Positions 1 through 10,362 of a DNA stretch of 64,000 bases are shown here, in pieces; position 1 is the stretch's first letter, and each line of letters opens with the position of its first letter. This DNA is from Monocercomonoides exilis (taxonomy: Eukaryota; Preaxostyla; Oxymonadida; Polymastigidae): NCBI GenBank assembly GCA_001643675.2, contig LSRY02000012.1:870501-934500 (forward strand), given 5' to 3'. The notes below the pieces were generated by a model. The model made no database searches, was not told the DNA's origin, and saw nothing but the letters and a program-made list of their open reading frames with translations. A program made the translations under genes and the position numbers.

Positions 1-1615
1 TTCCTTCTTCAACAAAGATTGAATATGAGCATAATTGTTTCTCCATTATTTCCACTCTTTCGTCTCCAACAAATATCAAATGCTCAAACAGCTCTGTCGC
101 TGCCAAAACTTCTTCCTTTCCATCAATAACATCCATCGCTCTCGTTCCCAGTGTTAAATAACCTTGAACTGAATGAATCGCCGAGTGAAATGTTTTGACG
201 TTCTTTTTCTCCTTCTCTCGAAATGGCTTCTTCGCTGATATTACATTCAATGAATGTGATTGTGGCATTCCAGAAACAAATACATCATCAGAAAATGGAA
301 ATGGAGATTCCATATCTGGAAGATCATTTTCATTCAATATTCCATCGTTCATTGATGGAGGCTCTGGAAGATCTTCATCGTTGTCAATCAACAGAGGTGT
401 TTGACTCATCATCCCTTTAAGCAACGTCAACAGCATTTTACTCATCTCAATGCCTTCTCCCCTCCTTTCTCTTCTCCCTTCTGGTCTTCCTTCAATCCCT
501 TCTTCTTTGGTGCATATTTCTTCAACTTTCTTCTCAACTTCTCTTTGTTTCTTTCGCTGTACCACAGCCATGACAAACAAAATCACAATAACTACCAGAA
601 CAGCTGCACGCCCAATAAAGGCTACCAAACTCCATTCAATTTTTTCCCCTCCTTCGGATATTCTTTCATCTCCTTCTCCCTCTCCTTTATTTTCATCCCC
701 TTTCATTTCCCCCTCACTCTTGTTTATCACAACCAATGCATTTGTGTTAGACAACTTCATTTTTCTAAACAGGATACTCATGCACACTTCTGTTTTCTTT
801 TCCGTCACATCCACCAGCTCTGACGAAACAACTGAATGCACCTCGTATTCTGAGATATAGCATACTCCATCAATTTCCTCTCTCACAATCTCCTCTTCAT
901 CCCCATCTTTCACACTTATCTCTAATGACAAATTGCAAGGAAGAAGCAGCTTCCCATGAATGTTCAAGTCCATGCCCTGACCAGCCTGCGTTGTGTTCTT
1001 CACTTCTTCCAGAACCGGGATGAAAAATGATGTTCCTCTTTCTCTCGCTGATCCTCACAATTGGAATCCTTCGCACAATATCCACAGAGATGTATTTTTC
1101 TTCACACATTCTCCCCATTTCAAACCCATTTCATTCAGATTTTTGTCTCTTCCTAATTCACCCTCTTCAACAACGAACATCAATCTCATGATATCTGAGG
1201 TCATATGAATCAGTACATAATCAATCGAATCACATGGAAGTGTGTTTGTTCCACATTGCATTTCGTTTGATCCATCCACACTGATCACAACAATTGTGTC
1301 ACTCTGATAATTAGTCACAAACTCAATCGGATTTGTATCTTCTTTGTGTTCACAACTGTCACCTCCATATATTGCATTGAATCGATTGCAGTTGCCTTCT
1401 CGAAGATCAAACTGAAATTGACTTTCATTGATCTGCGATGAGATATTGAAACATTTAACGAAAATATCATTCCACACTTTTGCTCTATTCTCACTGGACT
1501 TCATTCCCACAAATGAAAAATTCAAATCTCCTCTTTCCTTTGTTGCCTGATACACCCCTCCTCCTTTCCCATTGACGCAGCTGCATTGTCTGACTTCGGA
1601 CATAATCATCTTCAT
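1..1615 (-). pseudogene. Beta-helix/transmembrane surface protein, broken and partial
   Basis: Reading leftwards from 1615, one frame encodes a Cys- and Gly-containing extracellular segment (SCVNGKGGGVY near the start, CGTNTLPCDSIDY about 120 residues in). A single in-frame TGA lies at 1053-1055. The same frame then continues without another stop to base 1, with FFIPVLEEVKN, a hydrophobic helix around 555-615 (WSLVAFIGRAAVLVVIVIL) and a charged cytoplasmic tail. The FFIPVLEEV segment is matched by FFVPVLKNV in the pseudogene at 36-39 kb, so the two are paralogues. The last part of the tail (around 1-180) vaguely recalls the kinase-like tails of oxymonad surface proteins; that is recollection only. 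The N-terminus and signal peptide are missing: nothing coding continues upstream of about 1640. The gene runs off the left edge. The single TGA could also be a sequencing error. Confidence 0.6.
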
Positions 1616-2047
1616 TGATCCAGACTTTCCAAGTGCGAAGAATATTTCATTTTTTCACTTGTTTCTTCCTTTTTTTCGTTGTTCAGCAATTATTTTATAT
1701 GAAAAATTTGAAATACATGTTTGATGCGAAATTTTGATCTTGATAAAAACAAAATAATGAAAAGAAAACGTTCATCCACATTTTAATTGAATAATTTAAT
1801 CACATTTAACATCATTGGTTTCAAATAGTCACACAATGCACACATAAAGGCTTTATTATCCAACAATTACATAATTCAAACAATGAAAAATCATTTTGAT
1901 TAATAATCAGTGTACACCTATACATAATGTTTATATATTTATTTTGTTAAACATTTGCAAGTGTAAGCCCTCTGAATCTTGAAAAAAAGCTTATTCTTAA
2001 TCTTTGGCTATTTATAATTTAATTGTGAGATTGTTCAAAATTTTTAT
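1616..2047. other. AT-rich spacer, no gene seen
   Basis: This stretch separates the surface-protein fragment from the left end of the DIRS-like element. It is strongly AT-rich, stops are frequent in all frames and no RNA gene or repeat was recognised. Confidence 0.5.
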
Positions 2048-2143
2048 CAAAGTGCGCAGCACATTAATTCTTAAGAAAAACCTCAATCAACAACACCTCT
2101 TTATTTATGGAGTGAGCTCCTTTATTAAGGGCTCAGTCGATCA
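2048..2143 (+). repeat. Left inverted terminal repeat of the DIRS-like element
   Basis: The inner part (about 2076-2143, ending GGGCTCAGTCGATCA) is the reverse complement of 6574-6645. The outer part (2048-2112, containing AAGTGCGCAGCACATTAA) is matched in reverse complement by the internal complementary region at 6192-6260. It lies just upstream of the gag start and probably carries the promoter, but no specific promoter motif can be named. Confidence 0.85.
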
Positions 2144-2155
2144 AAAAATTAGAAA

Positions 2156-2953
2156 ATGTCAACTTGGTTGGAAGGACCTGCGTCGGGACTGAGCGGAATG
2201 CTTCAGCAAAGCGGAACAACAGGCGGCATGGGTATGGAATACCTAATCTCCGCACCAACGATGAGTACCGGGGAGATACACTCCACAACGTTTGCATCGA
2301 CCTCTTCTTCGTACTCATCCACCTCTTCAGCATCGAATGCTATGGATGCTGTCCAGTCAGAAGGAGCCACTCAGCCGCTTCAACAGGCTATTACAGAAAT
2401 CTTCGGGGATAGATGCTTATCCTCAGTTTTTAACAACCATTTGAACCAAGGAGATCTGGAGCAAACAATGAGGGAATACGAGCCAATTTCAGCCTCACCT
2501 TTCATTCCATCTTCTCCACACCCACATTCACGCTCGCGCAGTTGGATGTCTGATGCCCTTGATGAAAAAGCTTATTTCGTCGAAATGTTCTTGATCCCCG
2601 CACTTAAAGCCACACTGTTGGCAGCTCGCAACGCAGTAGGCGAAACCTCCGAACATTTGGAAGACTCAATAATGTTCATCACTGCAGCACTTCAGGCAGC
2701 AAGGCATATGCGCAAACAGGCAAAGTTCGGATTCGCTGAAGAGAGATCACTAAAGGAAGATACCGTTGATCCTCTACTCACACCGGAACAGCTTGAACGT
2801 CTAAAGCCAATATTACAAGCCAACTCGTCAAAACTCCAATCAGCACGTCAAGGGAGATTGGCGCAACGGCCCAGGAGACAAAGAGCACAAAATTTCAGCA
2901 CAAAGAAAGCAGGATATGAAGAGCAGCGCAAACATTTTTTTCGGAGAAAATAG
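2156..2953 (+). CDS. Gag-like protein of the DIRS-like element
   Basis: This 265-residue ORF is the first in the element and starts 13 bp after the left inverted repeat, the usual place for gag. The first ATG gives MSTWLEGPASGLSG. The N-terminal 80 residues are rich in Ser, Thr and Gly; a central part (about residues 135-215) is predicted helical with a DEKAYFVEMFLIPALKATLL segment; the C-terminus is basic. No CCHC zinc knuckle is visible. The ORF is uninterrupted, unlike the downstream frames. It ends in TAG only nine bases after the slippery heptamer at 2935-2941. The assignment rests on position rather than on a recognised domain. Confidence 0.6.
   Translation: MSTWLEGPASGLSGMLQQSGTTGGMGMEYLISAPTMSTGEIHSTTFASTSSSYSSTSSASNAMDAVQSEGATQPLQQAITEIFGDRCLSSVFNNHLNQGDLEQTMREYEPISASPFIPSSPHPHSRSRSWMSDALDEKAYFVEMFLIPALKATLLAARNAVGETSEHLEDSIMFITAALQAARHMRKQAKFGFAEERSLKEDTVDPLLTPEQLERLKPILQANSSKLQSARQGRLAQRPRRQRAQNFSTKKAGYEEQRKHFFRRK
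2935..2941 (+). promoter_or_regulatory. Putative -1 ribosomal frameshift slippery site (U_UUU_UUU)
   Basis: In the gag frame the codons read CAT TTT TTT CGG AGA AAA TAG. The last T of CAT plus the two TTT codons form the canonical X_XXY_YYZ heptamer. A -1 slip continues TCG GAG AAA ATA and enters the frame encoding FAKEWKKIGVSNW, typical of the region just before reverse transcriptase in these elements. That pol frame opens only about 17 nt upstream of the heptamer, after a TGA, and has no ATG before the conserved block. A frameshift is therefore the simplest route to pol. No downstream stimulatory structure was modelled. Confidence 0.6.
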
Positions 2954-4917
2954 GGGGCAGGACACAAGCCTTTGCCAAAGAGTGGAAGAAGATCGGCGTC
3001 TCCAATTGGGTGGTGAATGGAGTTCTCCCGGTCTGGAAGGGGAAGAAAGCGAGAGACAGGCAGATACGAGAGAAAGACATGGGCAAAGGCTTTATAGGTG
3101 GTCCGAAAGAGAGGAGGGCATGTGCGGAATGGATTGTGGAAGGCTTAAAAACAGACATTTTTACAAGTGTTCAGAAGAGAGGGGGTCCGCTGCTTAAGCA
3201 ACGTGTTCTTTTAAGAAAAAAAGAACGGAAGCTACAGACAAATACTATACTGCCGGACCCTGAATGCAGCCCTGAAAGATATTCACTTCAAAATGGAAGA
3301 TTAGCGAATAGCGGAAAAACTGCTCCTCAAAGACGACTACGCCACTTCCCTCGACTTATCGCAGGCGTACTTCCAAATCCCAATTCACAAGATATTCACA
3401 CTCTATTTGCCCTTCACATTCGAGAAATAAACAATGGATTCAAAGTTATGCTATTTGCGCTAAAAGATGCACAGCGAATTTTAACAAAGTTAATGATAAA
3501 TGTTACGAAGGAAATCCGAAGTATGTGGAACAAAATATGAGTGTCATTCCTAGACGATATCCTATTTCTTCACGAGAACAAGGAAACACTCATGCAAGCA
3601 ACTCAAGAAATAGTCGAGTGGCTTCAACAGCTCGGGCTGATCATCAATAGGGAGAAAAGCGAGGTAGCTCCCTAGAAGATTTTCAACCACCTCGAATGGA
3701 CATGGGACACAAGCAAAATGACTGAATCATCGGAACAACAAAGACGCAGGGAGCTGAAGAAGGATTGTTTTAAATGGATGAAGAGATTGAGTAGGTTAAA
3801 GATTATCATGACAAGAGATCTGGCCTCGTTCATAGGGTAGCCAAGCGCAATTCGCTTTGTAAACAAGGACGCCTCAATGCATATGGACGAATATTACTAT
3901 ATCCTCAACAGGCAAGTTCGAAAAGGTGGATGGGACGGTTCCTTTCGACTGAATTACAGTATAAAGAGGGAACTGGAGGTTTGGAGAAAAAGGCTGAGTG
4001 CACTATTTTCCAGACCCCTGATGGGATTCTCTCCTCCAGACGCTGTCCTTGCGACAGATGCTTCGCCGCACTCTTGCGATGCTACACTATCAGTTGGATG
4101 AGAAATATATCACTTTTCCAGTCAATTTTCCAAGAAATATCAACTCCAAACCTCAAACTTCAAGGAACTCCTGGCTGTTTTATTGGAACTCAACAGATTT
4201 TCCTTATTGATTCTGAGAAATCACATGAGCAAATTGCTTCTCAGATCGGACAACACGTGTGCAGTCTTCAACGTAAACAGAAAGAATGCTTGCCGGAATC
4301 TCCTTCCACTCCTCAGAAAAATACGATCATTGTGCCAATCAATGAACCTCATAGTCACAGTGGCACACATCCCAGGAGAGAAGAATACGAAAGCAGACGC
4401 ATTGTCAAGGTTGGCAATCGCAGGAGATTTCTCGATCCTGACTCATCATCTTCAACAAGCAGAGACTCTTCTTGGAGCTCATACAGAGATAGACGCTTTC
4501 GCAAACGCTGCAAACAAAAAGAAGGAGACTTGGTCTGGGCCCGGAAGCAGCATGGCACAGGACGGTCTTCATCCATATTGGGGAAAAGGAATTCTTCTCA
4601 TCCATCCCCCGATTCCACTGATCCTTCCATGTCTTCGGAAAGCAAAATCGGAAAAAGCGAAAGCTATCTTTCTTCTTCCGGCTTGGAAGAATCAGATTTG
4701 GAGCAACCTTCTATCGAAACTGATGACTCGTTCCCACATCTGGAAATGCTCTCGAGATGTTTTTTCCCCGGAGCATGGAATGTTGAAGAAAGGAGCCGCA
4801 CCTCTTTTGGGGGAGTATATGGCTGCAAGGATAGGATGGAAGTACTGGTCGGTGAGAGATGGTGGAAGGAAGGACTTCAAGCCTGCGGGGTCCCTGACAA
4901 GATCAGAAAGATTACTG
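2941..4917 (+). pseudogene. Reverse transcriptase-RNase H of the DIRS-like element, decayed
   Basis: Most of the domain is in the frame entered from gag by a -1 shift. Order: FAKEWKKIGVSNW; then, in a shifted frame between about 3255 and 3430, FKMED and the motif-A block SLDLSQAYFQIPI; back in the first frame, FKVMLFALKDA and the catalytic block VSFLDDILFL at about 3541; RNase H with ATDASPHSCDATL (about 4050), SDNTCAVFNV (4240) and HIPGEKNTKADALSRLA (4365). In-frame stops are TGA 3538, TAG 3673, TAG 3838 and TGA 4099, and a further TAG at 3302 lies in the shifted segment. The catalytic aspartates of the LDD block survive. The module after RNase H runs to about 4750. The copy is non-functional as read by the standard code. 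Confidence 0.82.
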
Positions 4918-6146
4918 AGAGAAGCATATCCAAGGTTACGTGGAATCAATACATTAACTGTTTTGCTCGTTTCCACATCGAGTGGAAGTCTAATCAATTG
5001 GGTGAAATACCAGGATGTTTCGATGAGTAAATAAAGAAATGCGCAGTCTGTTTTCTATCCTTGAAGGATTACGGGACTCCATATTCTTCCTTATGCGCTA
5101 CGCGATCAGCGATCTCATTATTCTCTCGCACAGGATACAGCAGGGAGATAAGCGATATCCCGCTTATCCACACAATATTTAGATTCTTTTCGTTCTCTCA
5201 ATTTCATAGGTAACCGTACACTAGCATGTGGAGTCCAGACATTATCAAGAGCTTTTACTCTCGAGAACTGAATAATGAACAACTCCCGTTTTTGGATCTC
5301 ACGGATAAATGCATGCTGTTAATTATGTTGTTCTCAGCATGTCGATTCTGTGAGCTCGCGCAAATATCCATGTCTGAATCCATTTGGGAAACAGAAGCAA
5401 TTCATCTTTCAACGAGACTGAAGACATCCTACTCAAGAGAATTCATCACAATTCCTTTCTTACAGGAAGAACACAGCCGCATTTGTCCTGCCAGAGCGAT
5501 TCGTTGTTTGTGGGATCGGGTGAGAACAACTTCCGAAAATAGAGACACATTTCTGTTCAACTAGACAACTCGCACTCCTTTGACTCCCAGTGGGGTTCGC
5601 AAACTGGCAAAGGTTGGTATGGGGAGGGCAGGAGTTCCAGAAGAATTTCTCCCGTACACCATTAAACATGCAACTATTTCGAAATTGTCAACAGAAGGAA
5701 TTCCTGAGGCCTGCGTTGCAAGATTTGCACGATTGTCCACAACATCACACAAACCGTTAAGATCCTTCTTCAAGACTAACCTGGCAAGTCAAATGGCTCA
5801 TATGCTTCTCTCTCAGAGCTCTGGATTTCAACTTTCAGACGAAGGCTTTAGGAAGGAGAAGGTCCAACGACTGCAATCAGAGAAAATTTTAATTGGAACA
5901 ATACAACAAACAACTTCCATCATTTTCGGAAGGCGATTTGAACAGTCTTCAGATATTCCAGCTGAAGCCTCGGCTTCTCCAATAGATGCAATTGTGGCCA
6001 TTCAAACACATTCGTCAGGCGAGACAGTCAAGCAAGCGACGCTCCTCCCCTCAAAAGTGGAGGAACCAGAAGGGGAAGAGGTTACTGAAGGAAAACAAAG
6101 AGCAGGGAAAAGAGAACAGACAAACTTCATCTTTGAATTCATTTGA
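4918..6146 (+). pseudogene. Tyrosine recombinase of the DIRS-like element, interrupted
   Basis: A single frame runs from an N-terminal helical block (SISKVTWNQYINCFARFH, about 4920-4985, like the SAM-like DNA-binding domain of phage-type integrases) through the catalytic domain to a TGA at 6144. It is broken by TAA 5028, TAA 5211 and TAG 5562. FSACRFCELAQI at about 5331 carries the box I arginine. The box II region reads YTIKHATISKL, where the usual H-x-x-R arginine seems replaced by Ile. The expected tyrosine near LRSFFKTNL also appears to be Phe. Hand alignment of this divergent family is uncertain, so the missing residues are provisional. The last ~100 residues, rich in Glu, Lys and Ser, are a tail without a known domain. 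Confidence 0.7.
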
Positions 6147-6191
6147 TATTGCAATTTCAGAAGAATACAAGTGGTTGCCCAATTAAGAACT

Positions 6192-6289
6192 CTCCATAAA
6201 TAAAGAGGTGTTGTAGATTGCGGTTTTTTTTAAGAATTAATGTGCTGCGCACTTTTATTCAGGGAGAAAAACCTATCTGCAACACATCT
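6192..6289 (+). repeat. Internal complementary region (circle-junction complement) of the DIRS-like element
   Basis: Bases 6192-6260 are the reverse complement of the left end (2048-2112), and 6261-6289 are the reverse complement of the extreme right end (about 6620-6645). Read in reverse complement, the block equals right end followed by left end, which is what a joined circular intermediate would contain. In DIRS elements this region is thought to template completion of the termini. Confidence 0.85.
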
Positions 6290-6573
6290 TTTTTCCCCAC
6301 CAGAGCTTAGTTCATCCCACTCCATTATCAGTTCTTTGATTTATTTGGTATAATCAGAGACTTTCAGCCAGTTACACAACAACGCAACAAGCCAGAGGTT
6401 AATTCAACGCAGTTCATTGACTTCCTCTATTGAACAATTTTCTTTTACCATACAGAAATCATGCCATAATTCTTTTGCAACACCTTGACACTGACCAATG
6501 GATGTCAGCCCAAAAAACCTTTTCACGTTTTTTTCGAGTCTTTTGCACTTCATCCATTTTCACATCACTTTTG

Positions 6574-6645
6574 TGATCGACTGAGCCCTTAATAAAGGAG
6601 CTCACTCCATAAATAAAGAGGTGTTGAAGATAGGTTTTTCTCCCC
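6574..6645 (-). repeat. Right inverted terminal repeat of the DIRS-like element
   Basis: Starting TGATCGACTGAGCCCTTAAT, this block is the reverse complement of about 2076-2143, with small differences toward the outer end (TATCTTC on one side, TCAATCA on the other). Between the internal complementary region and this repeat lie about 280 bp with no recognisable coding. Confidence 0.85.
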
Positions 6646-7497
6646 GAAAAATGAAATTTTTATTTTTTCAAATTTATTATTTCTCAGATATTCTTTGACA
6701 CAAAAGGTTAATATAACTATTAAAAGCATCACATCTATTTATAAACAGGAAATTGTTTTTGTTCATCGCAATCCATCAATTATATTCATATTTATGGGTG
6801 ATTTTTCAAAATTGATTTTTGACAACAAGAAAAAACAATTACGAAAAATTCGTCCACCCAAAAGTTTTAATTTATAATTAAGAATTTAGTCATATTAAAG
6901 TTAAATTCTTATAACGCATTTTGCAAAAGAAGCACAAATGCACCTATGCTATTTACTGACAATTTAATGAAGGATTTAGGACAAAATTTCATTGAGATCT
7001 GAGGATGATGATATCTTCTGATTATTCCCTTCCAACTCCAAGTGAATATGTTTAGCATTCAATATTTCCATAATTTTGCATGATGAAAGATTATTGGTCC
7101 TGTCTTTTTCAAAGTGCATTTAAGGTGTTTAAAGTTGACTCTATTTTTTTTTTTTTTTTTTTTTTTTTTTTGATCACATGCAATTTTTTAAGTTCCAAAG
7201 TATGATTGAAGTGATTTGAAGATAAGATATAAATAAGAGGAACACGGAAAAAATGTGAAAAAAAGAAAGCAAAAGAAAATTGAAATAAAATATCAATTGG
7301 TTTGGATATAACCTTTAAAACATGAGCATAAGCGTTGGCTAGCCATTAGAAGCAAATGAGATGATACAAAAAATATACCACTGAAAAAGCACATCGTTGA
7401 AACTGAATCAATTCGGATTAAAAACATTTTACAACTCCAAAAATGGCCTGGATGTTGGAATATCATTTGTACGAATAAAATTCAGTATTAAAACTTT
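6646..7497. other. AT-rich spacer with a T28 tract
   Basis: No gene is supported. The most obvious feature is an uninterrupted run of about 28 T at 7144-7171. A 60-codon open stretch near 6695 has no recognisable motif and AT-rich codons, and was not accepted as a gene. Confidence 0.5.
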
Positions 7498-10195
7498 CTA
7501 ACTTTCTGGAGTTCTTTGTTCAACTGATAGGCCGGCTGCTGCGAGACTTGCTTCTCGTGCTTCGCGCATCTCTCTCAGTTTTCTTTCTTTCTTTTCCTTC
7601 TTCTCCTTCTTTCTTCGCTTTTTCTCTTCTGGATCTTCTTCGGTTTCTTCTGTATCTCCTTCACCTTCTTTCTTATTTTTCTTATCTTTCTTCTTCTTCT
7701 TCTTTCCGGTCACTTCTTCTCCATCGTTTCCACCCTCTTTTTGTCTTCCATCTTGAATATCTTCCTTCAGAGTTGAATCGGTTGTTGCATTTGTCGATTG
7801 TTGCTGTGATTGCATTTGAACCGCCTGCTCCTGAAACACTTCATCGCTATGTACTTGTGTATCCTCTCGTTGCGCTTGTGCTTGGCTTTGCTCCTGTGTT
7901 TGTATGTTGTTGCTTGCTTCATTGCCAGGTTGCTGTGCATTTTGCTGCTGATTTCGTTCTTCAATCTGGGTGAGTTTCCCATCAAAACGACTTTCCAGCC
8001 CAAATTCTGTCTTTTCATCGATGGACCTCACCACCTGCCTCAAGATGCCTGGAGCGCGCTCTTTCTCTTCTTCTCCCTCCTGCTGCTGCGCCTCTTGTGT
8101 TTGTTCCGGTTCGGTCACTTGATTGCTGCTTTGTAATTCTCTTTCAGCTGCCACATCAGCTTCTGCCTGCCTGTTTAATTCGTCTTCTTCCTGTTGTCGT
8201 TTCTCTTCCTCGCGATTTAATCGCTCCATTTTCTCCTTTTCTCCTTCTTCTTCTCCATCGTTTCCAAATGCCTCTCCTCCTCTGCCTTTTGTTCCTTTCG
8301 TTTTTCTGAAAGTTCTCTGTTTCGTAGAAGCATTTGGTGAAGTTGGTGAATTGGTGTTTTCTTTGCTCCTTCCCTTTGCACTCTTCCTTGTTTCCTCCAG
8401 CACCTCTTCTTCCTTTTCGTACTCTTCCATAACTTCTTGGATAAGCTCCTGTTCCCGCTGCTGCAACCACTGAATTCTTTTCCTTTCTTCTTCCTCCTTT
8501 TCTGTTAAAATCTTCATTGTTGTTTTCATTCGTTCATTTTCTTCTTTCTCCTTCTTTGCTTTTTCTTTTCTTTCTTTTTCTTTCTTTTCTCTCGCTTCTT
8601 TTTGTTTTCGTGCGATTTCTTCTCTTTTCAATCGCTGCATTCGCTCTTCTCTCATCACCTTTTCCCTCTCTCCCATTACTTTCTCTTCTCGCATCTGTTC
8701 AGCCAATCGACGACGCTGCTCTTCCAGGATTTCTTTTTGTCGCTAATAAATAAATAAATAAATAAATAATATTAAAATTTTATTCAGAAATAAACAAAAT
8801 AAAAGCAAAAATTAGTTAACAATCTCTTCAAACCAGTCTAAACTCTCTTTCTTTTCTGCGTTCATCTGCTCTCTTCTGCATTTCCACTTCTCTTGGATCC
8901 ATTTCTTCACCGTCTCCTTCAGCTTGATACTCCCGTTCCTTTACTTCTTCTTCTTCTTCCTTTGCATAGGTTCTTGTCTTCATTCTCTCTTCTCTTCTTT
9001 CCTCTTCAATTTCAGCCTCAATCTTATAGTATTTTCTTCTTTTTTTCGCTTCCTGTTTTTCTTCTTCAAGCCTTTGAATGTGAGCTTCCAAAACATCTGC
9101 ATCGGCAACCAAAGCTGCAAGCGTCTGGTGCCGCTCCTTCGTTTCTCTATGGAAACGCTCACTTTTTTCCTGTCTCTTCATCTCTCTCTTTTGAGCTTCC
9201 TCACGTTCTCGTCTCTTTTCTTCGTCCAGCCGTTTTTTCTCTTTTGCTAACTCTGCTGCTGTTAGAGGCTTCATGGGTGCTGCTCTGGAGCTGGTTGAAC
9301 TTTTCTTCTTTTTCTTCTTTATCGTATCCCCTTCATTAGATGCCTCTGGTGTTGCTTCATTTCCTGCAACTCCTGAACTTTCATTGAAATCAACTTCTCC
9401 TTCTTCTGGAATTGCTTCTTTTTTGACTTCTTCTCTCTTAAGTTCTCTCTCTTTTTCTGAATCATCTGAGTCTGATAGTTCAACATACTCGTGGGCTGAG
9501 AACCTATCAGAAGTTAACTCTGTACGATGCAAAAGAAACATTTGCTTTGGACGAGGCTTTGGCATAACTTGAGGTGTTTTACTTCGTTTTCTGGAAACCT
9601 TTGTCAATGAAGCACGAGAAACGGAACCTTCCCTTCCGGCTCTAGACATTTGAGAATGTGATTGTGATGACATGGAGCGAAATGATTTTTGTGATTGTGT
9701 GGGCGAGCCTGGGGGAACATTTGAGTTCTCTTGAATATGTTCTTCTTCTGGCTCTGGCTTTGGTTGATAGTACTCTTCAACAGAAGGCGCATCGTCAGGT
9801 GGTTGGGGTGGATATTCTTGTTGGATGTTTTGTTGCTCTTCATGAACTTGTTCTATGTGCTGATTATCAGATTCATGTTGCAAAGGGCTTTGCTCATTTT
9901 CGTTCGTTGTAGTTAAAAAAACTAAATTTTCATCGTTTAAAAATATTGACGGAAATAAAGAATAGAATTATCTTTTTAATCAATGTTACGCAAAAATATG
10001 CACACCTGATGTTTCATCTGAATTATTTGAAATTGGTGCAACGTCTCTTTCTTGCTTTTCAACATTTTCATCGGAATAGCCCTAATTCAAATGAATGAAA
10101 ATCATATTTCGCTTTTTTGAAAGTACTTTATAAAAATATCAAACAAATGCGCTTGTTTGTTCTTCATGTGCCTCAGAAACCTCTGGATTTTCCAT
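7498..10195 (-). CDS. Charged coiled-coil protein, 819 residues, four exons
   Basis: Predicted exons are 10195-10145, 10081-10006, 9921-8834 and 8742-7498, joined in phase 0, 1 and 0; the exon lengths total 2,460 bases, an exact multiple of three ending in TAG. Introns are 63-91 bp and start GTTTGA, GTGTGC and GTTTGA. The exon 2/3 acceptor (TTTAG followed by a T run) is the least certain join. The protein starts MENPEVSEAHEEQ. About residues 45-160 are Gln/Glu/Ser/Pro-rich; about 200-480 contain Lys-rich blocks (KKKKKKSSTSS) and long Glu/Lys/Arg helices (EEKRREREEAQKREMKRQEK) expected to form coiled coil; a low-complexity Glu/Gln region and a second Lys/Glu block close the protein. No enzyme motif is visible and I do not recognise the family. 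Charge-rich composition suits a cytoskeletal or scaffolding protein, which is inference only. Confidence 0.72.
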
Positions 10196-10362
10196 GAGAT
10201 TATGAAAACGGTTTTCTTTCAAATATGGGTTTATTATCCCCATATTAAAACAAAATTCAGTAAAAGAGTCATTGTTAAAGAATATAAAAACTTCAGAAAA
10301 GCGCATACGAAAAAATGAATCTAAAATAGAAAATAAAAAGAATGGAATAACTGCATGAAGTT

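Larger units (their letters stand above)
2048..6645 (+). mobile_element. DIRS-like tyrosine-recombinase retrotransposon, about 4.6 kb
   Basis: The order is left inverted repeat, gag-like ORF, reverse transcriptase plus RNase H, tyrosine recombinase, internal complementary region, right inverted repeat. DIRS-group elements replicate through a circular intermediate and integrate with a tyrosine recombinase, so they lack LTRs and target-site duplications, and none is seen here. Inverted termini plus an internal region complementary to the joined ends is the DIRS hallmark and argues against Ngaro-type elements, which have split direct repeats. Gag is open, while pol and the recombinase carry stops and at least two frame changes, so this copy is not autonomous. 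No separate adenine-methyltransferase ORF was recognised. The region after RNase H (about 4500-4750) has the IDAFANAANKK and IHPPIPLI segments commonly found downstream of RNase H in DIRS-like polyproteins. Confidence 0.88.

Noticed and set aside
2916-3197. 93-codon plus-strand open frame overlapping gag and pol
   Set aside because: The conserved pre-RT block is in another frame entered by the -1 shift; this frame has no motif.
3930-4917. Plus-strand open frame spanning the RNase H region in a third frame
   Set aside because: RNase H motifs are read in a different frame; only its 3' end after about 4918 belongs to the recombinase.
7548-9912. Plus-strand Phe/Leu/Ser-rich open frames opposite the coiled-coil gene
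   Set aside because: They are the complement of Glu/Lys-rich helices; the minus-strand gene has coherent phase-matched introns.
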